Source: Brevibacillus centrosporus (GTDB lineage Bacteria > Bacillota > Bacilli > Brevibacillales > Brevibacillaceae). Taken from it: DNA of 58,826 bases. Positions 8,502 through 17,020 of the stretch are shown piece after piece. The position numbers and the translations under genes were made by a program. A model generated the notes under the pieces. It was not told the DNA's origin and did not search any database. It was given only the letters and a program-made list of their open reading frames with translations. Numbering within the stretch: the first letter of the stretch is position 1; every line of letters starts with the position of its first letter. The DNA is taken from contig NZ_RHHP01000037.1 in NCBI RefSeq assembly GCF_003710815.1, forward strand, positions 1 to 58,826. Reading direction: 5' to 3'.

Positions 8502-9602
8502 TTGAACGACCATGCAACAGATAGGAATCAATTGATTGATTGCGATGTTCATAACTTCTTGGGTGATCTGGATGAGCTGGTGCCCTATTTAGATTTGTCC
8601 TGGCAAAAAATGATGAACATAGGGAAATTCAAAAAGGACTCTGTTTTAAACATCGGCTCCTTTCAATTCCCGCATGTTCGCTATTCTCATGCAAGCAATC
8701 CGCTCCGAACAGATGCGATTACGCCTAGTGGCGATTATCCAGGGACTGATCCGCAGTTTTTGGTTAAGGATTTGTTTGAAAGATACAACACCACGTATGG
8801 AATCCTCAATGTGGGCCACGGAAGCATGAGTGCTTATCATAATATCGATCTCACTATCGCTTACAGCACAGCTTGTAACGAGTGGATGTACGATAAATGG
8901 ATAAAGGCTGATCCGAGATACCGCATGACAATGGTTTGTGCCCCGCTCGATCCAAAGGCTACGATAAGCGAAATGCAACGAGTGGCTCACCGTCCTGAAA
9001 TTGTTGGCCTCAATTTGCAGAATGTGAACATTCCTATGGGAAGCCGACATTTCTGGGATATTTATGAGGCTGCTGAGCACTATGGATTACCCATTGTCCT
9101 TCATCCGGACACGGAAGGATCTGGTGAATATTCCCCTAGCCAGTTTATTGGACCGGCCTCTACTTACATGGAATGGCATACTACGTTGGCGTTGGTAGCT
9201 CAAAGACAAATAGCTAGCTTAGTGTGCGAAGGCGTATTCGAGAAATTCCCTAAACTAAAAGTGATCTTTATTGAATACGGTTTCTCCTGGTTACCCTCAG
9301 TTATGTGGAGAATGGATAAGAATTGGAAAGCACTCCGGGAAAGTGTGCCATGGTTAAAAAAGTTGCCTAGTGAGTATATCAGAAGTCATATTCGCCTCGG
9401 GACTCAACCAATCGAGGAACCCTTTAAACCTGCGGATCTTATCTCATTAATCCAAATGGTCAAAGCTGAGGAAATGCTATTATTTTGCAGCGATTATCCC
9501 CATTGGGACGGAGAGTTTGACGAAAGAGCTTTCGTGCACTTTCCGCAGGAATTAAAACGGAAAATTTTTTATGACAACGCACTGGAATCGTATCGCTTTT
9601 AG
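8502..9602 (+). CDS. Amidohydrolase family (ACMSD-like) metal-dependent hydrolase/decarboxylase
   Basis: Metal-dependent TIM-barrel enzyme of the amidohydrolase-2 family (COG2159), which includes aminocarboxymuconate-semialdehyde decarboxylase and related aromatic-acid decarboxylases and hydrolases. Seen: the N-terminal DxH metal motif (IDCDVHN, residues 13-19), a mid-protein LPIVLHPDTEG, FIEYGFSWLPSVMWRMD, and the C-terminal CSDYPHWDGE with the metal-binding Asp. The 366-residue length fits. The start is TTG 8502, with GAGAGGTG about 9 bases upstream. It is the first gene of an operon with a Rieske protein, a damaged RidA gene and an MFS transporter. That company suggests breakdown of an aromatic or amino-aromatic acid; the exact substrate is not readable. 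Confidence 0.82.
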   Translation: MNDHATDRNQLIDCDVHNFLGDLDELVPYLDLSWQKMMNIGKFKKDSVLNIGSFQFPHVRYSHASNPLRTDAITPSGDYPGTDPQFLVKDLFERYNTTYGILNVGHGSMSAYHNIDLTIAYSTACNEWMYDKWIKADPRYRMTMVCAPLDPKATISEMQRVAHRPEIVGLNLQNVNIPMGSRHFWDIYEAAEHYGLPIVLHPDTEGSGEYSPSQFIGPASTYMEWHTTLALVAQRQIASLVCEGVFEKFPKLKVIFIEYGFSWLPSVMWRMDKNWKALRESVPWLKKLPSEYIRSHIRLGTQPIEEPFKPADLISLIQMVKAEEMLLFCSDYPHWDGEFDERAFVHFPQELKRKIFYDNALESYRF

Positions 9603-9607
9603 AGAAG

Positions 9608-10045
9608 ATGGGGGTTGATAGTGTGGAAACAGGAAGAATCAGTGCATACAAGGTAGAGGTCTGTTCTACTGATCAATTGAAGCCTAGCCAGCGAAAGCTA
9701 ATCGAAATTAATGGCGTGGAAATTGCTGTTATGAACGTAGAGGGAAAGCTTTACGCGTATCGAAATGCTTGTCCTCATCAAGGGGCCCCTATGGTATACG
9801 GTACTGTGACCGGAACGATGCTGCCATGCAAGCGGGGAGAGTATACGTATGGCCACGACCAGGAGATTATCCGCTGTCCTCTGCATAGCTGGGAATTTCA
9901 TTTGACGACAGGAAAGTCACTGTTTGACCCATGCAAAGTATCGATAAAAAAGTACGAGGTAACCGTTGAAGATGATACGGTCGTGATTTATTTTCATAAA
10001 AGACCAGAGAAGGTCAGTGAAAAAGAAGTGAGGTATTTTGTCTAG
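9608..10045 (+). CDS. Rieske [2Fe-2S] ferredoxin-like protein
   Basis: Single Rieske domain, 145 residues. The cluster ligands are visible as CPHQG and, about 45 residues later, CPLHSWEF. The insert between them (CKRGEYTYGHDQEIIR) is somewhat longer than in minimal Rieske ferredoxins. Such proteins feed electrons to ring-hydroxylating oxygenases, but no oxygenase catalytic subunit is encoded nearby, so its partner must lie elsewhere or it serves the amidohydrolase pathway differently. The start could be ATG 9608 or GTG 9623; the latter has a GGGGG box at 9610-9614. It begins 5 bases after the amidohydrolase stop. Confidence 0.85.
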   Translation: MGVDSVETGRISAYKVEVCSTDQLKPSQRKLIEINGVEIAVMNVEGKLYAYRNACPHQGAPMVYGTVTGTMLPCKRGEYTYGHDQEIIRCPLHSWEFHLTTGKSLFDPCKVSIKKYEVTVEDDTVVIYFHKRPEKVSEKEVRYFV

Positions 10046-10079
10046 CTGGCCAATCAAAGAGATTGGAGGAGAGGAAACC

Positions 10080-10357
10080 ATGCAAAAACAGGCAGCGTGC
10101 TATTTCCGAACCAGATGGAGAAACAAACGATATTGGTATTGCAATATATCTCAGAGATATTGGACAAAGCTGGTTCATCCCTAAATAACATTTTGAAAGT
10201 AAACGCCTTTCTGAACGATATGAATGATTTTCATAAATACGATACGGCTTACGCTAGTTTCTTTGGGACGGAGCCTCCTGCTAGATGTAGCATCGGTATC
10301 GGGCAATTTCCCCTTGAAGGAGTATGTGTTGAAATCGAATGTATTGCTTTTTGCTAA
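10080..10357 (+). pseudogene. RidA/YjgF-family protein, N-terminal third missing
   Basis: The readable part (about 86 codons from GTG 10097) matches the C-terminal two-thirds of RidA proteins: QYISEILDKAGSSLNNILK, FLNDMNDF and PPARCSIGIGQFP with the conserved substrate-binding Arg. The usual opening (GPYSQA... SGQ) is absent. A good ribosome-binding site (GGAGAGGAAACC) precedes ATG 10080, but that start (MQKQAACYF) is in the wrong frame for the RidA part. This points to an internal deletion that also shifted the frame. In this setting the intact protein could have been a 2-aminomuconate-deaminase-like enzyme, a known RidA-fold role. Alternatively GTG 10097 gives a short, probably unfolded product. 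Confidence 0.65.
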
Positions 10358-10390
10358 GCGAATTCAATCACACATGAAAAGAGGACCGGT

Positions 10391-11746
10391 ATGACTGAAA
10401 CTGCGAATAAAATTACGATCGACAATGCACCATTAAACGCATTTCATTTGAAAATTACTGGACTTACTTTTGGCGCGAATTTTGTAGAAGGATACGCCAT
10501 CGGGATTATTGCTATGGCTCTTACTGCTTTAAACACGGATATGCAGCTGGGTCCTCTATGGCAAGGACTGTTGGGGGCATCTGTGCTCTTTGGAATCTTC
10601 ATCGGGAGCATATTTCTCGGGGGGCTATCCGATCGCGTAGGTAGAAATAAAATATTTGCTGCCACTTTTGTTATCGTCGCTATCGCTTCCATCCTCCAAT
10701 ATTTTGTAAATGACCCACTCTCTTTATTAATATTGAGAATAATCATAGGGATCGCTCTCGGCGGAGATTATTCCGTAGGGACAACACTGCTAGTAGAATT
10801 TGTTCCGAAAAAACATAGAGGGGCATTAATCTCGTCTCTAAGTGTTGTGTGGACAGTAGGTTATGTCGTTTCCAGCTTCGTTGGTCATTATTTGGCAAAC
10901 TACGGTGAGGATGCGTGGAGGTGGATGCTTGTAAGTACTGCGATTCCATCGATTCTCGTACTTTTGCTGCGGCTGGGTACTCCTGAATCTCCCCGATGGT
11001 TAATCCAAAAAGGCAGAAAAGACGAAGCGCTGTATATCCTCCAGAAATATATCCATCCAGCTGCAGTGATCGACGAGACGTCCATCGATGAAGAAGGGGA
11101 GCAGTATACGTTTCGCTCATTATTTCAAGAAAAATATCGGAAACGAACGTGGTTTGGATCATTATTCTTTGTTTGTATCGTCATCCCTTATTTCGCCATC
11201 TATACGTTTCTTCCCACCATCGTTGAAAAAATTGGGTTCTCCGATGGTTTTTTTGTAGAAAATCTTCTGAACTCGTTTCTGATCGTTGGTTCCATCGTAG
11301 GCATCTGGTTTACGATTAAGTTTTCCCGTAGAGGATTTTTAATATCTTTCTTCGCTTTGCTTGCCGTCTCTTTATTTTTATTGACCTTGTCCCCTAGTGG
11401 TTCAAATGGAAGCATGATCTTTTTTGCTGTCTTTACGTTTTGCCTATCTGCTATTTCTAACTTGTGTTCGCTCTACATCTCAGAGCTGTTCCCTACTCAA
11501 ATTCGCGGATTAGGCATAGGCTACTGTATCTCTTTTAGCAGAATTGGATCCGCCATCTCTACATTCTTACTGCCTATAGGAATGGTTTCGCTTGGAATGA
11601 ATATCACTATGCTATGTTTGGTCGCTGTACTCATCATCGGGATGATGATTTCGATCGCCTGGGCACCGGAAACGAGCAATCTTAACCTGAGTGAGGCAAG
11701 TAAAGGAGGTTCAGGCAGTTCAAAAGAGGGACGTGTCATTGTTTAA
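10391..11746 (+). CDS. MFS transporter (metabolite:H+ symporter / sugar-porter-like)
   Basis: Twelve-helix major facilitator of 451 residues. Between helices 2 and 3 it has the MFS signature GGLSDRVGRNK, and after helix 4 a GGDYSVGTTLLVEFVPKKHRG stretch typical of the aromatic-acid/sugar-porter branches; a PESPRWLIQKGR motif follows helix 6. It closes the amidohydrolase/Rieske/RidA operon and most likely imports the pathway's substrate. ATG 10391 follows the RidA remnant by 33 bases with an AAGAGG box. Confidence 0.82.
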   Translation: MTETANKITIDNAPLNAFHLKITGLTFGANFVEGYAIGIIAMALTALNTDMQLGPLWQGLLGASVLFGIFIGSIFLGGLSDRVGRNKIFAATFVIVAIASILQYFVNDPLSLLILRIIIGIALGGDYSVGTTLLVEFVPKKHRGALISSLSVVWTVGYVVSSFVGHYLANYGEDAWRWMLVSTAIPSILVLLLRLGTPESPRWLIQKGRKDEALYILQKYIHPAAVIDETSIDEEGEQYTFRSLFQEKYRKRTWFGSLFFVCIVIPYFAIYTFLPTIVEKIGFSDGFFVENLLNSFLIVGSIVGIWFTIKFSRRGFLISFFALLAVSLFLLTLSPSGSNGSMIFFAVFTFCLSAISNLCSLYISELFPTQIRGLGIGYCISFSRIGSAISTFLLPIGMVSLGMNITMLCLVAVLIIGMMISIAWAPETSNLNLSEASKGGSGSSKEGRVIV

Positions 11747-11868
11747 GGTGTTGAATGAAACAAATGCATGATAATAAAGTCTATGGAATGATGGGTACGA
11801 AGTGTATATATACTGGCTAAGAATAAAAATTCATGCAGCCATTCTAAAATGACCCTGATGTAAATAAC

Positions 11869-11891
11869 GTAAAGTAAGCTAATAACTTTAC
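11869..11891. promoter_or_regulatory. Inverted repeat upstream of the FMN reductase gene
   Basis: GTAAAGT (11869-11875) and ACTTTAC (11885-11891) form a perfect 7-base inverted repeat with a 9-base spacer, ending 5 bases before the GGAGG ribosome-binding site. The size and position suit a dimeric redox- or quinone-sensing repressor, but no candidate regulator gene is adjacent. Confidence 0.4.
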
Positions 11892-11907
11892 ATCTGGAGG
11901 TATGAGG

Positions 11908-12456
11908 ATGGCAAACCAACAGCTGAAGATCGGCATTATCCTGGGAAGCACTCGGCAAGGGCGCGTGAGCCCGCAGGTTGGCCAATGGGTCAAGCAAATT
12001 GCGGAAGGCCGCGGCGATGCTGCGTACGAAGTGGTGGATATTACGGAGTACAAACTGCCTTTCTTTGGCGAAGGAACCGGACAAGAGCCTGGACTTGCTG
12101 CGTGGAAGGGAAAAATTGAAAGTCTGGACGGATTTGTCTTCATTGTTCAGGAGTACAATCACAGCATCACCGGTGCCTTGAAAAATGCGCTGGACTCGGC
12201 ACGCGATCCATGGTTCAACAAAGCGGCCGGCATCGTAAGCTACGGTTCTACAGGCGGTGCACGAGCTGCCGAGCATTTGCGGGGAATATTGGGTGAGCTT
12301 TTGGTGGCGGACGTCCGAACACATCCTACCTTATCCTTGTTTACGGATTTCGAGAACTTTTCGGTATTCAAGCCGTCGAGTCTTCACCTAACCAATCTGG
12401 GTGGCATGCTGGATCAGGTGGTAGCTTGGAGCGGGGCGTTGAAGACGCTTAGATAA
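11908..12456 (+). CDS. NADPH-dependent FMN reductase family protein
   Basis: Flavodoxin-fold NAD(P)H:FMN/quinone reductase of about 182 residues. The FMN phosphate-binding loop GSTRQGR is near the N-terminus, followed by the family pattern EYNHSITGALKNALD and a GGARAAEHLRGIL segment. The start is ATG 11908 because GGAGG (11896-11900) sits 7 bases upstream; an in-frame ATG at 11902 is too close to that box. It is monocistronic, with an inverted repeat in front and a terminator behind. The likely role is reduction of quinones, nitro compounds or azo bonds; the physiological substrate is unknown. Confidence 0.85.
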   Translation: MANQQLKIGIILGSTRQGRVSPQVGQWVKQIAEGRGDAAYEVVDITEYKLPFFGEGTGQEPGLAAWKGKIESLDGFVFIVQEYNHSITGALKNALDSARDPWFNKAAGIVSYGSTGGARAAEHLRGILGELLVADVRTHPTLSLFTDFENFSVFKPSSLHLTNLGGMLDQVVAWSGALKTLR

Positions 12457-12477
12457 CACAGGGAATGGCGATTTCCC

Positions 12478-12526
12478 AAGAGCAAGGAAGCAGGGGCAAA
12501 GAGCTCCCGCCACCTTGCTCTTTTTT
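12478..12526 (+). terminator. Rho-independent terminator after FMN reductase gene
   Basis: AAGAGCAAGG (12478-12487) pairs with CCTTGCTCTT (12513-12522) and T's run to 12526. The loop is 25 bases long and contains a smaller GC-rich fold. Confidence 0.8.
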
Positions 12527-12632
12527 GCGGGAGAGATGTACAAGATGAAGTCTGGGTTGTTTTTTAAAATAGGCAATGTATCCTAGTACAATAGAAGGAT
12601 AATTATTCATCAAAGATTCACTGGAGGAACAG

Positions 12633-15047
12633 ATGATTGAGGACGTAAGGAAAAGGCTTCGTTCAGGGGAGTATAGCATTTATGAACGGACGGGTGGATT
12701 TGACTTTAGTGATCGCTCGATAGTAGGAACTCACACGTTGTACATCTCGAATCAAGGGACGGTTTACGCACATGATACGGGTGGCATCTTTGGAAGTGAA
12801 CGTACGGTTACCTATGATGCGCAGTCATTAGGGGTGAAGGTTTCTCCATCCAGCTACTTTATGACATTGTCGAACACAGCTCCTTATCATGCTTTACGCT
12901 TTTCATTTACGGTTGATTTTAACGAATTCACGAAAATGTATGCCTTGTTGCCAAGGGAATGCTTCCAATGGGACGCTGACGATTTTTGTTTGTATAAAAA
13001 AGAATCGGAGACGGCCTTTCTTCCAGGAAAGATCAAGGTAACGGACACGATGATTCTGCTTTCGTCGGAGCAAGGGTACCCCAGCAAAAAATACGAGCTG
13101 CCCATGCGCAGAATCCGTACGGTTGAGGAAGTGAGTTCATCTGTACTCAAAATAAACGGGCAATTTGCAATAGATGAACAAGCTTGTTCAAGTTTTGAAT
13201 TGTTTCTTCCACAAAAAGAAATCGTCACCAAACTCGCAGGGCACAAAGGGAGAAGTGTGTTTGATGTAGTGGGAAATGATGCAGAGCTTTATCCTGTCTA
13301 TTTAGAGCTAAGCGGCAAACCGATCCCGCTTACCCTGGCACATTCCGAAGATAAACTATCGCTGGTGAATGAAAACTCGCTCCAAGTGATCAAGACGTTT
13401 TCGAAAACGCAAGACAGCTGGTATTACAATAAGCAAGATCAGCTGGCCATCGTCCTCGGGGAAAAGCCATTTGTTTTCGTTGTGGAAGAGAAAAGGACGG
13501 AGGCATTTTTTACGAAAAACCTTTACTCTGACCAGCATCGTTTGTTGGTTGGGACCTATTTGTTAAACGGTACCTGGTTGGGGATTCCTTATGAACAAGA
13601 GCAGGTTGCTATCTTATCTACGAAAAATGGTGTGCAATTTTTTAGCAGAAGCTCCCTGGCACTTTCAGAAGCAGTATCTCTTCACAACAGCGTCGGTATC
13701 GTAGATGTAGACAAGCTTATTGTGAAGCACGATTTTGAGGGAATAGCACAAATATGTATGCTCCAAGCAGAAGGCCAGTATGATTTTGCAGCTTTGGCGC
13801 TTCCATTTTCCAATCCGAGTGAACATGCAATTGGATATGATGATTCTGGTCAACCGTTTTGGTTTATCCATGGTGCAAGCGGCGTTACTTTCTTTTCTAC
13901 TAGCGAAAAGCATAGAGTAATTACGAACGAGGATATTCAGGAGATTTCTGTCGTAGAGAGAGAAGAGGACTCTTTATTTACGGCAATCCAGATCTGTACG
14001 AAAAAAGAGAAGAAACGAGTAAGTGTTCCGACAACGTCAGTTGGAGAACTGATTCAAAAAACATATCTGCACGCGAAAGCACCGCTTGTACAAACTGTGC
14101 CTGTGGAGCAATTGTATTTAAGCTACGCTCGTCACTCCAATGACTATCTAAGCTATGATTTGTTTGGCCAGTTATTTGCCATTCAGGAAGGGATACGGGA
14201 GATTACTGCGACTAATGCAAATAGGGATTTTCGAAATCTGGAGATGATCAACTTTTTGTACTATGCGATTCAAAGTCAAAAAAGGAGATTAGATACCGTT
14301 TCAATCTATCTGCCTGCTTTTTGGGAACGGGAGGATCGCGCGCTGTTTCCTTTTCCGGTTCAGCAGCAGCCCTATCGCCAGCTGCAGCGAAATTTGACCA
14401 GCTTATCCGCACAGATTAGACATTCCCTTAGTGAGGTTGAGAATGCTCTGTCTGCTGTTTCATCCTTTATAATTTTGAAAAAAGATATGGATGAGTTCAT
14501 TAAGGAGAAGACCAAGCGCGGTAGAAATGCAGCATTGGCGGTAGGGGGAATCGGACTGGCGCTGGCACCTCTCACAGGTGGAATCAGTTTGGTTTTGCCT
14601 GGGGTTTTTATGGGTATCAATACGTATATGAATGCAGCTGACATGAAGCGCATAGAAGAACTGAAACAGTCCAATGAAAATCTTCGCCTCGACTTCTTTA
14701 TGAGAAAAGCGTTGGATGCCTATGAGCATTTCATGTCTACACTTGTGCCGTATTACGTATCCGAGATGAATCAGTCCGTTACTTCCTTTTTTCAAGAGCT
14801 TGCCGTGCCTTACCAGGGTGTACTCGGCGACCCATCCGTGAAGCAGAAGCTGCTCGGCAGAATGGCTGAGTATTATACGTTTAAACAGCTGCCGATTGAT
14901 GATAGTGTACTGACGAAGAAAGAAGCCTTGGTTGAAACCGTTCAAGGCTCCCTGTCTCTAGCGGACGAGCATATGCAAATCTTTAAACAGGAGGTCACCT
15001 ACCATGTTCCAGAATCCGTTGCGGTGCCAAAACTTTCAGGAAAATGA
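12633..15047 (+). CDS. Hypothetical protein of 804 residues with a C-terminal glycine-rich hydrophobic segment
   Basis: I do not recognise this family. The start ATG 12633 follows a GGAGG box. About 600 N-terminal residues are rich in beta-strand-like alternation, with no signal peptide. Around residues 635-670 lies a glycine-rich hydrophobic stretch (ALAVGGIGLALAPLTGG, then ISLVLPGVFMGIN) that could be a membrane hairpin or membrane-insertion segment. On either side are helical, charged, coiled-coil-like sections (VQQQPYRQLQRNLTSLSAQI before, MKRIEELKQSNENLRLDFF after). The layout resembles bacterial proteins with a soluble platform and a membrane-active helical bundle, but that is only an impression. 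Its last 44 bases overlap the next small gene, so the pair is probably made together. Base composition is slightly richer in AT than the flanks. Confidence 0.6.
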   Translation: MIEDVRKRLRSGEYSIYERTGGFDFSDRSIVGTHTLYISNQGTVYAHDTGGIFGSERTVTYDAQSLGVKVSPSSYFMTLSNTAPYHALRFSFTVDFNEFTKMYALLPRECFQWDADDFCLYKKESETAFLPGKIKVTDTMILLSSEQGYPSKKYELPMRRIRTVEEVSSSVLKINGQFAIDEQACSSFELFLPQKEIVTKLAGHKGRSVFDVVGNDAELYPVYLELSGKPIPLTLAHSEDKLSLVNENSLQVIKTFSKTQDSWYYNKQDQLAIVLGEKPFVFVVEEKRTEAFFTKNLYSDQHRLLVGTYLLNGTWLGIPYEQEQVAILSTKNGVQFFSRSSLALSEAVSLHNSVGIVDVDKLIVKHDFEGIAQICMLQAEGQYDFAALALPFSNPSEHAIGYDDSGQPFWFIHGASGVTFFSTSEKHRVITNEDIQEISVVEREEDSLFTAIQICTKKEKKRVSVPTTSVGELIQKTYLHAKAPLVQTVPVEQLYLSYARHSNDYLSYDLFGQLFAIQEGIREITATNANRDFRNLEMINFLYYAIQSQKRRLDTVSIYLPAFWEREDRALFPFPVQQQPYRQLQRNLTSLSAQIRHSLSEVENALSAVSSFIILKKDMDEFIKEKTKRGRNAALAVGGIGLALAPLTGGISLVLPGVFMGINTYMNAADMKRIEELKQSNENLRLDFFMRKALDAYEHFMSTLVPYYVSEMNQSVTSFFQELAVPYQGVLGDPSVKQKLLGRMAEYYTFKQLPIDDSVLTKKEALVETVQGSLSLADEHMQIFKQEVTYHVPESVAVPKLSGK

Positions 15048-15351
15048 TCCCTTTTCTACTTTAGGCAACAGTGCGACTCCTCCGTTGATGGAAGGGGAGG
15101 TCATTGCGTCTTCCAATCCGTTTCACCAGCTATTTACCGCTGGTGTACCGTCATTCGATCACACCATCAATCCCGAACAGCATTTCGTTCATCCGCATTG
15201 GGTAAACGGGTACGAGCGTGCAGATGGGATGCATGTCGACGGATATTGGAGAGATGGGGATGGAAATACCTCCCATGATCTTCAGGCAGAAGACGGTGGT
15301 GGATACGTACAAACCAATCCCGATGGAAGTATATTCAACAACTTTGGCTGA
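15004..15351 (+). CDS. Small YxRxDGxxVxGYxR-type protein overlapping the 804-residue gene
   Basis: 115 residues. ATG 15004 is inside the end of the upstream gene but has a strong AGGAGGTCACC ribosome-binding site, so it is probably genuine. The C-terminal half contains HWVNGYERADGMHVDGYWR and ends QTNPDGSIFNNFG. This resembles a short aromatic/Arg/Asp-Gly motif seen in small Bacillales proteins of unknown role. There is no signal peptide or membrane segment. The overlap suggests coupled translation and a shared function with the 804-residue protein. Confidence 0.6.
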   Translation: MFQNPLRCQNFQENDPFSTLGNSATPPLMEGEVIASSNPFHQLFTAGVPSFDHTINPEQHFVHPHWVNGYERADGMHVDGYWRDGDGNTSHDLQAEDGGGYVQTNPDGSIFNNFG

Positions 15352-15463
15352 AAGCAGAAAATTGTCTAGTGTAGCGGAACCGCAGCTCAGATCTGCGGTT
15401 ATGATTTCATCGCTGCATCTCTCCAAAAAGCACCGTTACCCGTAAAACGGCTCCTATGATACT

Positions 15464-16402
15464 ATGAAGGTTATGATCGTAAACCAACAACCTCCTGTCA
15501 CAGGCAGCCGGAATGGGGACAAAATCTTGAAAACGTTCAAAAAGGTTTATATAGAAATTACCAGCGTCTGCAATCTCTCCTGCAGCTTTTGCCCGCCGAC
15601 TGAGCGCGCGAAGAGCTTCATCAAGGTCGAGGACTTTGCGAAAAGACTGGATGAGATCAAGTCGCACACCAACTACATTTACTTGCATGTCAAAGGCGAG
15701 CCGCTCTTGCATCCGAAAATCGACGAGCTGCTGGATATCGCTCATGAGAAAGGCTTCAAGGTCAATATCACGACGAATGGAACGCTGATCGCAAAGAATC
15801 GTCACAAGCTGCTGGGTAAACCGGCGCTGCGGCAAATGAACTTTTCCTTGCACAGCTTCGACGGTCATGAAGGCTCTACGAACCGCGAAGGATACCTGCG
15901 GGAAATCCTCTCCTTTGTTCGTGCTGCAGAAGAATATAAAGTCATTTTCTCGTTCCGCCTCTGGAATTTGACGCAGGACAACGCTACGAACTTGCAAAAG
16001 AGCAGAAACCGCGAGACACTGGAGATCATTGAAAAAGAGTTTGGCTTGGATTACAGGATTGAAGAGAAGGTCGTGCCGGGCAGCGGTGTCAGAATCGCCG
16101 AAACCGTTTATTTGAATCAGGACATTGAGTTCCAATGGCCAAGCCTGACTGCCCCTGAGGATGACGGTAAAGGCTTCTGTCATGGGCTTCGCACGCAGGC
16201 GGCGATCCTTGAGAACGGGACGGTCGTGCCATGCTGTCTCGATGGCGAAGGGGTCATCGATCTGGGGAATATCAATCAAGCATCCTTTTCTGATATTATC
16301 AATGGCGAGCGGGCAACGAATCTCATCGACGGCTTTTCACGTAGAGAGGCAGTCGAGGAGATGTGTAGAAGATGTGGGTATCGTCAGCGTTTTGGAGCGT
16401 AA
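15464..16402 (+). CDS. Radical SAM protein with SPASM-like C-terminus
   Basis: Radical S-adenosylmethionine enzyme of 312 residues. The 4Fe-4S/SAM motif CNLSCSFC (CxxxCxxC) is near residue 36, followed by the GEPLLHP region and TTNGTLI, both typical of the radical SAM barrel. The C-terminus carries a cysteine set, CHGLRTQ, GTVVPCCLDGEG and EEMCRRCGY, that fits an auxiliary-cluster SPASM/twitch domain. Such enzymes often modify peptides or other enzymes, but no short precursor peptide gene is evident beside it. The start is probably ATG 15464; ATG 15473 is also possible. It appears monocistronic. Confidence 0.85.
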   Translation: MKVMIVNQQPPVTGSRNGDKILKTFKKVYIEITSVCNLSCSFCPPTERAKSFIKVEDFAKRLDEIKSHTNYIYLHVKGEPLLHPKIDELLDIAHEKGFKVNITTNGTLIAKNRHKLLGKPALRQMNFSLHSFDGHEGSTNREGYLREILSFVRAAEEYKVIFSFRLWNLTQDNATNLQKSRNRETLEIIEKEFGLDYRIEEKVVPGSGVRIAETVYLNQDIEFQWPSLTAPEDDGKGFCHGLRTQAAILENGTVVPCCLDGEGVIDLGNINQASFSDIINGERATNLIDGFSRREAVEEMCRRCGYRQRFGA

Positions 16403-16462
16403 AAAGTAGTGTTGCTCACAGGAGAGTGGGGAATACTGGTAGAGAAGAGGTACTAAAGGAGA

Positions 16463-16909
16463 ATGAGCAATTTGCAAACGAGTGAAATAACAAACGGGTT
16501 TCCCCCTCATTTTGAGGATCTGAAAAAGTCTGCGAACCGAACTTCTAATTGGCGGGAGCGTTTGGAAGCAGTGGAAGAGCTGGGCAGATGGAGAGATCCC
16601 CAAACTATCAATCTATTAAAACGGTTGTTGATCAACGATTCCGTTTACAAGGTTCAAGAGGCAGCCTTTCAAAAGCTCCAGAACTTTGGCGAGGATGTTG
16701 AGCTGCCGCCACAGAAAAAAGGAGATTTAATTAAAGGCACGACAAAAAGCTTGGTTCGGATCAAGAAAAGCTTGCCAAAGGGGCATACGTTTGAAGATTT
16801 TAAAGAGAAGCTGCAAAAAATGAGAACCGATATCTATGATGCCTACGAGGGTGAAAAAGGAACGGATTTTGAGAAGTGGCTGGAAAGTACGTGGGCTTCG
16901 ATGGAATAA
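16463..16909 (+). CDS. HEAT-repeat-like small protein
   Basis: 148 residues, no signal peptide. Residues about 25-70 (WRERLEAVEELGRWRDPQT, INLLKRLLINDSVYKVQEAA) form what looks like one or two HEAT/PBS-lyase-type helical repeats. The C-terminal part is charged and helical (FEDFKEKLQKMRTDIYDAY). HEAT proteins are protein-binding scaffolds; a specific role cannot be read. The start ATG 16463 follows AAAGGAG. It lies 60 bases after the radical SAM gene and ends at a clear terminator. Confidence 0.7.
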   Translation: MSNLQTSEITNGFPPHFEDLKKSANRTSNWRERLEAVEELGRWRDPQTINLLKRLLINDSVYKVQEAAFQKLQNFGEDVELPPQKKGDLIKGTTKSLVRIKKSLPKGHTFEDFKEKLQKMRTDIYDAYEGEKGTDFEKWLESTWASME

Positions 16910-16917
16910 AGACGAGA

Positions 16918-16958
16918 GGGTGGAGGGATGCCAAGCGCATTCTTTCCACCCTTTTTTT
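16918..16958 (+). terminator. Rho-independent terminator after HEAT-like gene
   Basis: GGGTGGA (16918-16924) pairs with TCCACCC (16945-16951), followed directly by seven T's (16952-16958). The 20-base loop can fold further. Confidence 0.85.
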
Positions 16959-16987
16959 GCCGATTATTCTGTAAATTTAAAAAATAA

Positions 16988-17017
16988 TTGACTTGGTAAC
17001 ATTTGGGGTGTTAGTAT
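16988..17017 (+). promoter_or_regulatory. Promoter of the LacI / organophosphate-uptake operon
   Basis: TTGACT (16988-16993) and TAGTAT (17012-17017) with an 18-base spacer. The start of transcription falls in the tandem operator array that begins at 17021, as expected for a repressed, autoregulated promoter. Confidence 0.65.
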
Positions 17018-17020
17018 TTC

